17,467 nucleotides of DNA from Burkholderiales bacterium (GTDB lineage Bacteria; Pseudomonadota; Gammaproteobacteria; Burkholderiales; Burkholderiaceae_C), in the NCBI GenBank assembly GCA_947453585.1, contig CANGHQ010000006.1, positions 1 through 17,467 of the forward strand, read 5' to 3'. Below, piece after piece: positions 7,569 through 15,135 of this stretch. A program made the position numbers and the translations under genes. The notes beneath the pieces are model-generated. The model did no database searches and had not been told where the DNA came from. It worked only from the letters and a program-made list of their open reading frames with translations. Positions within the stretch are counted from its first letter, which is position 1. Each line of letters begins with the position of its first letter.

Positions 7569-8365
7569 GCGGCGTTGGTCGCGCACGGCAGCGCCACCCA
7601 CTGGCCTTGCACTGCGTGGATGGCAATGCGAGCGTCAAACACCGCCTCAAGTGCGCGGTGGCTGGCCGGGTCTGCGCAGGCGCCCTGGTGGCAAATGCGG
7701 CCCTGCGCCATCACCACCAGCGTGTCGGCGTGCAAGGCCATGGAAATCTCATGCAGCACGCTGACCACCGTGGTGCCCTGGGCCACCAGCGTGCGCACGA
7801 TGTGCAGCCAGTCGGCCTGGTGCGGCGGGTCCAGGTTGACCAGGGGCTCGTCCATCAGCAGCACGGGCGCTTGCACGCTCAGGGCGCGCGCCAGCAGCAC
7901 GCGCTGGCGTTCGCCACCTGAGAGCTGGCCCAGGGTGCGCTCACGCCAGTCCCAGGCCTGCGTCTGGCGCAGGGCGTGTTCGACCGCCGCGTAGTCTTCG
8001 GGCCTGGGTTTGCTCAGCCAGGCCTGGTGCGGCAGGCGGCCCAAAAGCGCCACGTCCCACACCGTCAGATCGTCGCCTGCGCCTTCGCTCTGGCCCAGCC
8101 AGGCGAGCTGTTGGGCGCGCTGGCGCGCAGGCCACGCCGCCAGGGGCTGGCCCTGCAAGTGAACTACGCCCGTGTGCGCAATCAGCCCAGCCAGCACTTT
8201 GAGCAAGGTGGACTTGCCCGCGCCGTTGGGCCCGACGATGCTGGTCCAGCGCCCCGCTTCAATCTGCAAATCCAGGCCTTGCAGCACTTGTGTGTTGCCC
8301 AAGCGGGCACCAATGCCCTGGGCGCTCAGTGCCACGGTTGATGCCGGCTTCAAGGCTGCCGTCAT
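7565..8365 (-). CDS. btuD: Cobalamin ABC transporter, ATP-binding protein
   Basis: A 266-residue ABC ATPase of the FecE/BtuD group that would power corrinoid import through BtuC. Motifs are Walker A GPNGAGKST (45-53), Q-loop Gln92, signature LSGGERQR (148-155), Walker B VLLMDEP (168-174) and switch His205. The ATG at 8365 overlaps the btuC stop (ATGA). An upstream in-frame start at 8410 would add 15 residues inside btuC and is less likely. The assignment to B12 rather than siderophore or heme rests on the operon: riboswitch, btuB and cobQ. Confidence 0.92.
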   Translation of the reverse strand: MTAALKPASTVALSAQGIGARLGNTQVLQGLDLQIEAGRWTSIVGPNGAGKSTLLKVLAGLIAHTGVVHLQGQPLAAWPARQRAQQLAWLGQSEGAGDDLTVWDVALLGRLPHQAWLSKPRPEDYAAVEHALRQTQAWDWRERTLGQLSGGERQRVLLARALSVQAPVLLMDEPLVNLDPPHQADWLHIVRTLVAQGTTVVSVLHEISMALHADTLVVMAQGRICHQGACADPASHRALEAVFDARIAIHAVQGQWVALPCATNAA

Positions 8366-9378
8366 GGTTTGGACCCCACGGCCACCGGGTTTTGCCGGTG
8401 CATCAGCCACAGCAAGTAGCCGCCGCCCAGCACGGCGGTCAGCACGCCCACGGGCAACTCTTGCGGCGCCAGCAGGCTACGCGCCAGCAGGTCCGCGCCC
8501 AGCAGCAAGGCGCCACCCATCAAACTCGACAAGAGCACCAGGCGCGCATGGCCCGCGCGCGCAAAAGCGCGCACCAAGTGCGGCGCAGCCAGGCCCACAA
8601 AAGCAATCAGCCCGGTGTGCGCCACGGCGGTGCCGGTGGCCAGCGCCAGCACCAGCACCAGCGCCATGCGCATGGGCACCACCGGCAGGCCCAGGCTGGC
8701 AGCGGTGCTCTCGCCCAGCGACAGGCCGTCGAGCACCGGGCTCAGGCCCCAGGCCAGCGCCATGCACAGACACCAGCCGCCCAGCATCAGCACACAAGCG
8801 CCCCAGCCCACCAGCGCAGTGCTGCCCAACATAAAGCCTTGCATGGCTTGCATGAGCTGCGGCTGCACCAGCAAGACCAAAGAGCTGGCCGCTCCCAGCA
8901 CCACGCCCACCACCACGCCGGCCAGCAGCAGGCGCAGCGTCTGCTGCACGCCGCGCGCCAGCGCCAGCGTCAACAGCACCGCCGCCGTAGCGCCCACGAA
9001 GGCCGCGCCCGTGGTGCCGAGTTGCAGCAGCCAAGGTGCAGCCACCGGCGACGCACCCAAAAGCGCCAAGGCCACGCACACGCCCAAAGACGCACCCGCC
9101 GCGCTGCCCAGCAGATACGGATCGGCCAGCGGATTGCGAAACAGGCCTTGCGCCACTGATCCGGCCAGGCCAAGCAAGGCGCCCGCAGCCCAGGCCCCAG
9201 CGCTGCGCGGCAGCCGAATGTCCCACACAATTTGCCGCGACACGGCGTCGCTCCAGACCTCGCGCACGCTTTGCAAGCCGGTGCTGCCCACGCAGGCGCC
9301 CAACGCCAGCAAGAGCAGCGACAACAGGGCCAGACCGGCGGCAAGCGCTAAGGGGCGTTGGCGCACCCACTGCTTCAT
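8362..9378 (-). CDS. btuC: Cobalamin ABC transporter, permease protein
   Basis: A 338-residue inner-membrane permease of the FecCD family (PF01032), of normal length. The first membrane segment is about residues 10-32. Further hydrophobic segments run throughout, consistent with the roughly ten helices of BtuC. Family motifs include DIRLPR at about 53-58, LLGSAAGASLG at about 92-102 and GLAAPHLVR at about 274-282; the last lies near the ATPase-coupling region. It overlaps btuF upstream and btuD downstream by four bases each (ATGA), so the three are tightly coupled. Substrate is inferred from the B12 context. Confidence 0.92.
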   Translation of the reverse strand: MKQWVRQRPLALAAGLALLSLLLLALGACVGSTGLQSVREVWSDAVSRQIVWDIRLPRSAGAWAAGALLGLAGSVAQGLFRNPLADPYLLGSAAGASLGVCVALALLGASPVAAPWLLQLGTTGAAFVGATAAVLLTLALARGVQQTLRLLLAGVVVGVVLGAASSLVLLVQPQLMQAMQGFMLGSTALVGWGACVLMLGGWCLCMALAWGLSPVLDGLSLGESTAASLGLPVVPMRMALVLVLALATGTAVAHTGLIAFVGLAAPHLVRAFARAGHARLVLLSSLMGGALLLGADLLARSLLAPQELPVGVLTAVLGGGYLLWLMHRQNPVAVGSKP

Positions 9379-10283
9379 GGCGCGCCCGCCTTGGAGCTGG
9401 CCGATGCGGGGGCCGCGCCGTAGACGGTTTGCAAGCAGCGCGCCACCAGCATCGCCCCTTGGGCCATACGCGGACCGGCGCGCACCAACACATCGGCGTC
9501 TTCTTTGTTAAAAGAACACACGCGGCGCGCTTGCAGGGCGCTCAGACTTGCCCAGCCGGGGCGGCTTGGCATGGCGTCCGCGTTGCTGTCGCCAATCAAA
9601 ATCACGTCAGGCTGCGCCCGAACCACAAACTCGGGGTTGACCTTGGGAAAAGGCCCCAGGCTGCCGGATACGATGTTTTGCAGGCCCAGGCGCTCCAGCG
9701 TCTGGCCCAAAAAGGACGACGCGCTGGCGGCATACGGGCCGGGGCTTACCTCAAAATACACCCGCTTGCCACGCGCGCTGGCCGGCACTTGCGCTGCGGC
9801 AGCGCGCATATCGGCTTCCATGGTTTGCACCACGGCTTTGGCGGTGTCCACGCCCAGTATTTGGCCTAGCGTCCCCAGCACGCGCACGGCGTTGGCGTAG
9901 TCTTTGGGCTCCAGCGCCACCATGCGCAGGCCCAGGGCGCGCAGGCGTTCGGTGCCGGGGGCCGAGGTGGCCACCAACACCAAGTCGGGCTTGAGCGCCA
10001 CGATGGCTTCAATATTCGGGTCCAGCCCGCCGCCTACGGGCGCCAGCGCGCGCACGCTGGCCGGGTAATTGGAATAGCGGTCCACGCCCACCAATTTGGC
10101 GCACTGGCCCAGGGCGCAGACCGACTCGGTAAGCGATGGCAAAAGGCTGACGATGCGCTGGGGCACGGGCCACAGCTGCACCACCGCACCCCGGTCGTCC
10201 AGCACGGTGGCACTGGCAGCGGCGGGGGCTGATGCGCCTAACAGCAGCGCCCAAACACCGAGCAAGAACGCCAGCGCCTTCAT
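9375..10283 (-). CDS. btuF: Periplasmic cobalamin-binding protein
   Basis: A 302-residue substrate-binding protein of the Peripla_BP_2 family (PF01497). A classical Sec signal peptide occupies about residues 1-25, with a hydrophobic core around FLLGVWALLLGAS and a likely cleavage after an AAASA stretch. The mature part opens with QRIVSLLPSLTESVCALG, the typical first strand and helix of BtuF/FhuD-type proteins, and includes NIEAIVALKPDLVLV. It should carry corrinoid from BtuB to BtuCD. Its start overlaps the stop of the preceding BtuF-like gene (ATGA at 10280-10283) and its stop overlaps btuC. Functional assignment is firm at family level; ligand is inferred from the operon. Confidence 0.9.
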   Translation of the reverse strand: MKALAFLLGVWALLLGASAPAAASATVLDDRGAVVQLWPVPQRIVSLLPSLTESVCALGQCAKLVGVDRYSNYPASVRALAPVGGGLDPNIEAIVALKPDLVLVATSAPGTERLRALGLRMVALEPKDYANAVRVLGTLGQILGVDTAKAVVQTMEADMRAAAAQVPASARGKRVYFEVSPGPYAASASSFLGQTLERLGLQNIVSGSLGPFPKVNPEFVVRAQPDVILIGDSNADAMPSRPGWASLSALQARRVCSFNKEDADVLVRAGPRMAQGAMLVARCLQTVYGAAPASASSKAGAP

Positions 10284-11110
10284 GCCGCAGCCCGCCCAAG
10301 AGACGCCCGCATCCAGTCACGGCAAATGCGGTGCAGCGCGGCCGCGCCGTCGGTCAGGGCTGCCGGGCCGGGTTGCAAGATCAGCGGGGATTTGATTTCA
10401 AACAAGGCGCCATCGCGCACGGCGGCCACCTGCGCCCAGCCGGGGCGCGCGGCCACCGTCTCAGGCCGAAACTTCTTGCCGCACCACGAACCCATGATGA
10501 TGTCCGGGTTGCGCCGCACGATATCAAGACCGTCGGCAATGATGCGGTTCTTGCCCAGCGACTCGTGGGCGAGCTCAGGAAAAATATCGTCGCCCCCGGC
10601 GATGCCCATGAGTTCGGACACCCAGCGGATGGCGCTGATGTGGGGCACATCCCACTCTTCAAAAAACACGCGGGGCCGGCGCGCACCCTGGGCCTCCAGC
10701 GCCGCCACGTCAGCACGTATCTGGTCCAGCCCCTGTTGCATAGCGGTAATGCGCTCCAGGCCTTGCGCGGCCTCACCCACCATGGCCGCCACCTGGTACA
10801 TCATGGAAAAAATCTCGGCCACGCTGCGCTGGTTGAACACGGTGACTTGCACGCCCTGGCGAATGAGCAAGGCCGCAATATCGGCCTGCAAGTCCGAAAA
10901 CCCAAAAACGCAGTCGGGCTGCAGCGCCAAGATCTTGTCGATCTTGGCGCTCAGAAACGCACTCACCTTGGGCTTGTCTTGCCGCGCGCGCGCCGGGCGC
11001 ACGGTATAGCCCGAAATCCCCACAATGCGCCGCTCCTGCCCGAGCAGGTACAACCACTCGGTGGTTTCCTCGGTCAGGCAGACGATGCGTTGGGGGGAGA
11101 GGTCGGGCAT
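10280..11110 (-). CDS. BtuF-like cobalamin-binding protein without signal peptide
   Basis: A 276-residue protein of the same Peripla_BP_2 fold (PF01497) as BtuF. It begins directly with the first domain strand (QRIVCLTEETTEWLYLLG), and no signal peptide or membrane anchor precedes it. Other landmarks are KIDKILALQPDCVFGFSD (57-74), a helical linker around residues 100-145, RVFFEEWDVPHISAIRW (147-163) and NPDIIMGSWCGKKFRPE (201-217). The frame is open further upstream to 11410, but that part runs inside btuB in another frame and has no sign of a signal sequence. The ATG at 11110, four bases after the btuB stop, is the sensible start. It is likely cytosolic if the start is right. Its role is unknown: a corrinoid carrier or sensor is possible. 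Confidence 0.82.
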   Translation of the reverse strand: MPDLSPQRIVCLTEETTEWLYLLGQERRIVGISGYTVRPARARQDKPKVSAFLSAKIDKILALQPDCVFGFSDLQADIAALLIRQGVQVTVFNQRSVAEIFSMMYQVAAMVGEAAQGLERITAMQQGLDQIRADVAALEAQGARRPRVFFEEWDVPHISAIRWVSELMGIAGGDDIFPELAHESLGKNRIIADGLDIVRRNPDIIMGSWCGKKFRPETVAARPGWAQVAAVRDGALFEIKSPLILQPGPAALTDGAAALHRICRDWMRASLGRAAA

Positions 11111-11114
11111 AAAC

Positions 11115-13019
11115 CTATTTAGGCTGGTATTGCAGGGTAACAAAAGCACCCGCGCCCGGCGTGTTGTAGCCCGAGGCGAGTTGGTACTGGCGGTCAAAGG
11201 CATTCTCCACCCGCGCACGCAGCGTCCATTCGCTGTCGATTTGCCGGCTGGCGTAGAAGGACCAGACGCTGTAACCGGCCAGCACCACGCTGCTGTACGG
11301 GCTGTCCTTGCGCTCGTCAGCACCATAGACCTTGGCGCCCAGCTCATAGCCCGCCACCATCCGCGAGACGTCGATGCTGCCGTAGTTGCGAGCCCGGCGC
11401 GCCAGCGCAAAGCCGGTGCTCAGGTTCTTGGGGTCTTGCGACACCAAAGACACCCGCACACGGTTGCCCCACCACTGGGTTTGCAGCACCGCCTCCAAGC
11501 CCTTGTTTTCTGTGCGTCCGACGTTGCTGTAAATCTCTGGCCAGCCGTCATCTGAGGTGATGGCGTCGTCCGTGCGGGTTTCAAAATAGACAGCACGCGC
11601 ATAAGTCACGCCGCCTGCGTAGACCAAACCGATCTCCTGGCTGTGGTGGAACTCTGGCTTGACAAGCGGGGTGGCTGCCACTTCATAGGCCGTGGGCGCC
11701 CGAAAGCCGGTGGACAAAGACCCGGTCACTTTCCACTGCTCGTCCAGGCGGTAACCCAAGCCCAATAGGCCGGAGTTGGTCGATTGGTCGCTGCGGCCAG
11801 TGGTACCTGAAACCGTGTTTTCCGTCACCAATTGGTCGTTGCGCACATTGCCTTGCAGCGTGAGTTTGCCCAGGTTTTGCGTGACGCCCGCGTAGTAACC
11901 CAGGTTTGTTTTAAGCATGTCGTAGGCGTTGTCGCCTTCGCCGGTGTAACTTGCCCGTGACGAATCGACGCCGAAGTTCACCAAGGTGTCGGCTGCGGCC
12001 TGGTAGTTATTTGACCAGCGCACTTCGCGCTGATTTCCAGTGGAAATGCCGTTTTTGTAGGAATAGTCCCCAGCGGCAAACAGAACGCCGTTCTTCGAAT
12101 CTTCGTAACGCAACTGGGACAGCGACACGTCCAGCGTGCTGGTCCAGTCCTCGCTCATGGCCCGGCGCACATAGGCGCCAAAGTTTTCGGTCTTTTTCTT
12201 GAACACATCCACATCGGTAGGCGCACCATATTGGTCGTCGTAGTCCGATGACGCTACGCTGGCCTTGATGCGCAAGCCCAGAGACAAATCTGACGCCACT
12301 TTTTTGTCCAGTCGAAATGCGGCAAAGTCATTTTTGTAGCCATCGTTGTCCGGATTTGCACTCGTTTTTTGCTGGGTATTCATTGCCGAAGAACCGTCCG
12401 ATGCCGCGCTTCCCACATTGAAGTTAAGCCGGTAGCCATCCGACTCCCCGGCGTAACCCAGCAACATCTCGCGGGTGTTGCGCGCGCCCAGCGTCACCGA
12501 ACCATAAGCCCGGGGGGCGCCACCGCCCGTGCGGGTGGTGATGCTGATCACCCCGCCCACGGCCGCGTCGCCGTACAAGGCGCTGGCGTTGCCACGCAGT
12601 ATTTCAATGCGCTCAATCTGCTGGATCGGAATATCGATCACCAGCAAGGAGCCAATCTGGTCTACCGGCGCACGGATGCCGTCAATCACGATGGCGGTGT
12701 TGATGCTGTCTTGCCCACGCAAGAAGAAGGAAGTCACCGCGCCCGGCCCGCCATTGCGACCAAACTCAAAGCCGGCCTCGCCTTGCAGCAAGTCGGCCAG
12801 GGTTTGCGCTTGCGAGCGCTCAATGTCCTTGCGGGTGATGACCGACAGGGACGACAGCACGTCGGCCAGCGGCTGTTCGACCCGCATGGCTGTTACCACC
12901 ACCTGCTGCAAAGCCGTAGCGTTATCCGCAGATTGCGCAAAACCAGAGTTGGAAAAAAAAGCCGCAGCCAGGGCCATAGGGAGCACGGCTAAGCGCGCAC
13001 GAGAGTTACCAGTTTTCAT
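11115..13019 (-). CDS. btuB: TonB-dependent vitamin B12 outer-membrane receptor
   Basis: A 634-residue TonB-dependent receptor. A signal peptide covers about residues 1-28 (cleavage after NSGFA). A TonB-box-like stretch, ALQQVVVTAMR, follows. The plug domain then includes IERSQAQTLADLLQ, SFFLRGQDS, IVIDGIRAP and RIEILRGNASALYGDAAVGGVISI. The rest is a beta-barrel region rich in alternating aromatic and polar residues, ending in VTLQYQPK rather than the usual terminal Phe or Trp. The length fits BtuB. The cobalamin riboswitch just upstream and the btuFCD-cobQ genes downstream support B12 or a related corrinoid as ligand. It heads the operon. Confidence 0.92.
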   Translation of the reverse strand: MKTGNSRARLAVLPMALAAAFFSNSGFAQSADNATALQQVVVTAMRVEQPLADVLSSLSVITRKDIERSQAQTLADLLQGEAGFEFGRNGGPGAVTSFFLRGQDSINTAIVIDGIRAPVDQIGSLLVIDIPIQQIERIEILRGNASALYGDAAVGGVISITTRTGGGAPRAYGSVTLGARNTREMLLGYAGESDGYRLNFNVGSAASDGSSAMNTQQKTSANPDNDGYKNDFAAFRLDKKVASDLSLGLRIKASVASSDYDDQYGAPTDVDVFKKKTENFGAYVRRAMSEDWTSTLDVSLSQLRYEDSKNGVLFAAGDYSYKNGISTGNQREVRWSNNYQAAADTLVNFGVDSSRASYTGEGDNAYDMLKTNLGYYAGVTQNLGKLTLQGNVRNDQLVTENTVSGTTGRSDQSTNSGLLGLGYRLDEQWKVTGSLSTGFRAPTAYEVAATPLVKPEFHHSQEIGLVYAGGVTYARAVYFETRTDDAITSDDGWPEIYSNVGRTENKGLEAVLQTQWWGNRVRVSLVSQDPKNLSTGFALARRARNYGSIDVSRMVAGYELGAKVYGADERKDSPYSSVVLAGYSVWSFYASRQIDSEWTLRARVENAFDRQYQLASGYNTPGAGAFVTLQYQPK

Positions 13020-13034
13020 AGGAAAAAGACCATC

Positions 13035-13065
13035 AATAAAACCCTCGCCGTCTTCCCCGACAGCG
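13035..13065 (-). terminator. Possible riboswitch-controlled intrinsic terminator before btuB
   Basis: On the minus strand a 7-bp GC-rich stem (arms at 13059-13065 and 13046-13052, one G-U pair, six-base loop) is followed by AGGGTTTTATT. It lies between the riboswitch aptamer and the btuB start, where an expression platform is expected. The T-run is short, so a role in blocking the ribosome site instead is possible. Confidence 0.45.
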
Positions 13066-13078
13066 CATGGGCGTCACA

Positions 13079-13098
13079 GTTGCACGCAGGCGTGCAAC
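13079..13098 (-). promoter_or_regulatory. Hairpin in the btuB leader, possible antiterminator or switch element
   Basis: GTTGCACG and CGTGCAAC form a perfect 8-bp stem with a four-base loop, placed just after the last conserved box of the cobalamin aptamer. No T-run follows it, so it is more likely part of the switching region than a terminator. Confidence 0.4.
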
Positions 13099-13105
13099 CA
13101 CTTTA

Positions 13106-13305
13106 TTGGCCGGTATCCGGGCTGATGGCACAACCCCCATCGCCTTCCCAAGTGCTTGTTCAGGGCACTCAGTGGCTGTGATGGGAGCGAAATCGAAACC
13201 CAGGTACGAGCGTCGATTTGTCCACTTACCGTTGCGGGGGCAGCGCAGGTTAGGTTGGCTGTTAGACAGCGTCTCCCTCCTGCTTCCCGTTGAACTGCAC
13301 CGTGT
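13106..13305 (-). promoter_or_regulatory. Cobalamin riboswitch (aptamer) upstream of btuB
   Basis: Read on the minus strand, the classic conserved elements appear in order: ACGGGAAGCAGG, then GCTGCCCCCGCAACGGTAAG, then CACTGAGTGCC, CTTGGGAAGGCGATGGGGG, and the B12-box region CAGCCCGGATACCGGCC near 13108-13125. This is the established arrangement of the cobalamin riboswitch family. It would bind adenosylcobalamin or a related cobalamin and lower expression of btuB and the genes behind it. The 5' boundary is approximate. Position and strand fit btuB exactly, with an expression platform at 13020-13105. Confidence 0.93.
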
Positions 13306-13333
13306 GAACCACGGCGCGAGCACCAACGCGCCA

Positions 13334-13339
13334 ATTCTA
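13334..13339 (-). promoter_or_regulatory. Candidate -10 box for the btuB riboswitch transcript
   Basis: TAGAAT on the minus strand lies about 30 bp upstream of the riboswitch, where its promoter should be. No good -35 box is seen at 16-18 bp, so this is tentative. Confidence 0.3.
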
Positions 13340-13377
13340 AGGCCAGGGCCTTGTCAGAAAACCCCTTGGCTGCGACC

Positions 13378-13383
13378 TACAAT
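13378..13383 (+). promoter_or_regulatory. Candidate -10 box for the zapB-like/zapA operon
   Basis: TACAAT ends only 8 bp before the ATG of the zapB-like gene at 13392. TTGTCA at 13351-13356 is 21 bp upstream, a long spacing. If this is the promoter, the transcript would start at or next to the ATG, that is, be leaderless. No Shine-Dalgarno sequence is visible. Confidence 0.4.
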
Positions 13384-13391
13384 GTCGCGCT

Positions 13392-13646
13392 ATGCAGCCC
13401 TTGTCCCCCACTGAGCAAATCGCCGAGCGCGTTGAGCGCCTGCTGGTGCGATACGAAGAACTCCACCGCACCAACGCCTTGCTCAGCAGCCAGGTGCAGG
13501 CACTCACCGCCGAGCGCGATTCCTTCAAATCCCGCCTGAGTGCGGCGCGCGCGCGCATCGACGCCTTGCTCGACCGCCTGCCCGGCCAGCCTGACAGCGA
13601 CGCCGTGGCGCCCTCCCCCAGCCCCTCGCCTGACGACACACCATGA
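13392..13646 (+). CDS. Small coiled-coil protein, TIGR02449/ZapB-like
   Basis: An 84-residue protein. Its first 60 or so residues form one long predicted coiled coil (AERVERLLVRYEELHRTNAL, then further heptads through about residue 62). A short Pro/Ser/Asp-rich tail follows. This matches the TIGR02449 family usually encoded directly before zapA in beta- and gammaproteobacteria; by analogy with ZapB it may bind the Z ring or ZapA. Its stop overlaps the zapA ATG (ATGA at 13643-13646). There is no signal peptide or membrane segment. Family membership is likely; the cell-division role is inferred from size, coiled coil and neighbour. Confidence 0.82.
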   Translation: MQPLSPTEQIAERVERLLVRYEELHRTNALLSSQVQALTAERDSFKSRLSAARARIDALLDRLPGQPDSDAVAPSPSPSPDDTP

Positions 13647-13975
13647 AACAACTCGACGTTCAGATCATGGGTCAAAACTACTTGCTCGGCTGCCCCGAAG
13701 GCGGCGAGGCCAAGCTGACCCAGGCCGTGCAGCGCGTAGACGCCGCCATGTGCAAGATCCGCGACGCCGGCAAGGTGCGCGCCCGTGACCGCATTGCGGT
13801 GCTGGCCGCCCTGAACCTGGCCTTTGAAGTGGCCAATGCCGACGCCCCCGCAGAGGGCGTGGCGCTCGAACCCGGTCCTGCGCTGACACTGGACCGCCGC
13901 CACGACGACAAACTGCTCGAACCGCTCATCCACCGCCTGGACAAAGTGCTGGCGCGCGACGGCCTGTTGTTTTAG
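13643..13975 (+). CDS. zapA: Cell division protein ZapA
   Basis: A 110-residue ZapA protein that binds FtsZ and stabilises Z-ring bundles in the cytoplasm. The N-terminal ZapA head is recognisable (MKQLDVQIMGQNYLLGCPEG), followed by a helix with VQRVDAAMCKIRDAGKVRARDRIAVLAALN split over about residues 30-59. The C-terminal part (LEPLIHRLDKVLARDGLLF) is helical. It is coupled to the preceding coiled-coil gene by a four-base overlap. The 6S RNA gene follows 61 bp downstream, the arrangement known for zapA-ssrS in many proteobacteria. Confidence 0.92.
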   Translation: MKQLDVQIMGQNYLLGCPEGGEAKLTQAVQRVDAAMCKIRDAGKVRARDRIAVLAALNLAFEVANADAPAEGVALEPGPALTLDRRHDDKLLEPLIHRLDKVLARDGLLF

Positions 13976-14023
13976 TCCCAAAAGACGCATTCGGGCGGCG
14001 CGCGCAAACGGGTGCGCAGGCCT

Positions 14024-14029
14024 ACAATC
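14024..14029 (+). promoter_or_regulatory. Candidate -10 box of the 6S RNA gene
   Basis: TACAAT lies 7 bp before the inferred 5' end of the 6S RNA. The -35 region is not recognisable at the usual spacing. Confidence 0.45.
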
Positions 14030-14036
14030 CACAGCG

Positions 14037-14205
14037 TCTGCGGTGCCCGCCGGGCTTTATATTTCCTTGAACCTATGCTCTATGAGCCAGGGCTTGGAAC
14101 ATGCCCCGCAAGCGTGACCGTCTCGCGTTAGACGGACCCAATGTGGGGCTGACCTCGCCCACCTGAACCCCGGTTCAGGATGCCGGTCCGGTGGCACTTG
14201 CAGAC
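14037..14205 (+). ncRNA. ssrS: 6S RNA
   Basis: This is an RNA of about 169 nt that mimics an open promoter and binds sigma-70 RNA polymerase, down-regulating many promoters in stationary phase. The ends close as GTCTGC (14037-14042) with GCAGAC (14200-14205), continuing with GGTGCC and GGCAC. Typical 6S segments are visible: TTTCCTTGAACC, the terminal hairpin around CGTCTCGCGTTAGACGGACC, and GACCTCGCCCACCTGAACC with CGGTTCAGGATGCCGGTCCGG. I recognise these from betaproteobacterial 6S RNAs. The position after zapA agrees. Exact ends are inferred from the closing stem and the upstream TACAAT. Confidence 0.9.
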
Positions 14206-14239
14206 ACCTTCTTTCAACCTTCCCACCCCCACATTCCCC

Positions 14240-15052
14240 ATGCTCGAACCCACCCTGATCGCCGAACTGGCGCTGCTTGGCCTGTGCACCGGATTTTTGG
14301 CAGGCCTGCTGGGTATTGGCGGGGGTATGTTGATGGGCCCGTTCCTGACCCTGATCCTGTCGCACCGCGGCATCAGCGCCGACCTGGCCGTCAAGATGGC
14401 GATCGCCACCTCCATGGCCACCATCGTGTTTACCAGCGTGGCCAGCGTGCGCGCCCACCACCAGCGCGGCGCGGTGCGCTGGGACATTGTCAAAAGCCTG
14501 GCGCCCGGCATCATGCTGGGCGGTGCGCTGGCCAGCGTGGGCATGTTCAGCGTACTCAAGGGGACTTGGCTTGCGATCTTTTTTGGCCTTTTTGTGAGTT
14601 TTTCTGCCACCCAGATGCTGCGCGACAAGAAACCCCAGGCCAACCGCGAGATGCCGGGGCCGGTCGGGCAGGTGGCTGCTGGCGGAGTAATCGGCTTTTT
14701 GTCGGGGCTGGTGGGCGCAGGCGGCGGCTTTGTCAGCGTGCCCTTTATGGTCTCGCGCAACGTGCCCATGCGCAACGCCGTGGGCACCAGCGCTGCGCTG
14801 GGTTTTCCGATTGCGCTGGCCAACACCGTGGGCTACATCGTCAGTGGCTCGGCCCTGACCGACTTACCTGCAGGCGCGCTGGGCTACGTCTGGCTGCCTG
14901 CACTGGCGGTGATTGGCGCGTGCAGCGTGCTGACCGCCCCCTGGGGCGCCAAGATCGCCCACCTCGTGCCGGTGGCGCAGCTCAAACGCATTTTTGCGGT
15001 GCTGCTGTATTGCCTTGCAGCGTACATGCTGTACAAGGGGCTGACCGGTTAA
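14240..15052 (+). CDS. TSUP (TauE/SafE) family anion transporter
   Basis: A 270-residue inner-membrane protein of the sulfite exporter TauE/SafE family (PF01925, formerly DUF81). Two internally related halves each carry the glycine-rich family motif: GLLGIGGGMLMGP (about 22-34) and GLVGAGGGFVSVP (about 156-168). About seven or eight hydrophobic segments are visible. Members export sulfite, sulfoacetate or other organic anions; the substrate here is not determinable. An in-frame ATG at 14180 would start inside the 6S RNA, so the ATG at 14240, which opens a normal family N-terminus, is preferred. It lies 34 bp after the 6S RNA and may share read-through transcription. Confidence 0.87.
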   Translation: MLEPTLIAELALLGLCTGFLAGLLGIGGGMLMGPFLTLILSHRGISADLAVKMAIATSMATIVFTSVASVRAHHQRGAVRWDIVKSLAPGIMLGGALASVGMFSVLKGTWLAIFFGLFVSFSATQMLRDKKPQANREMPGPVGQVAAGGVIGFLSGLVGAGGGFVSVPFMVSRNVPMRNAVGTSAALGFPIALANTVGYIVSGSALTDLPAGALGYVWLPALAVIGACSVLTAPWGAKIAHLVPVAQLKRIFAVLLYCLAAYMLYKGLTG

Positions 15053-15135
15053 GACGCCTTGGGGATTGTTGCCTTTGAAGGTTCTGGGCTGCACGGTTTA
15101 CGCAAAACTGCCGGGTACCGGTCTTGCAGATCGGA

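Noticed and set aside
8290..9159. Long plus-strand frames rich in His, Gln and Arg opposite btuC
   Set aside because: The low-complexity composition is typical of an antisense shadow of a GC-rich membrane-protein gene.
11111..11410. N-terminal extension of the signal-less BtuF-like gene up to 11410
   Set aside because: It lies inside btuB in another frame, is rich in Trp, Arg and Thr as an overlap shadow would be, and adds no signal peptide.
14180..14239. Upstream start for the TSUP exporter
   Set aside because: It falls within the 3' part of the 6S RNA and adds a non-membrane stretch not typical of the family.
15111..15121. CCGGGTACCGG as a terminator for the exporter gene
   Set aside because: The stem is only four base pairs and no T-run follows.
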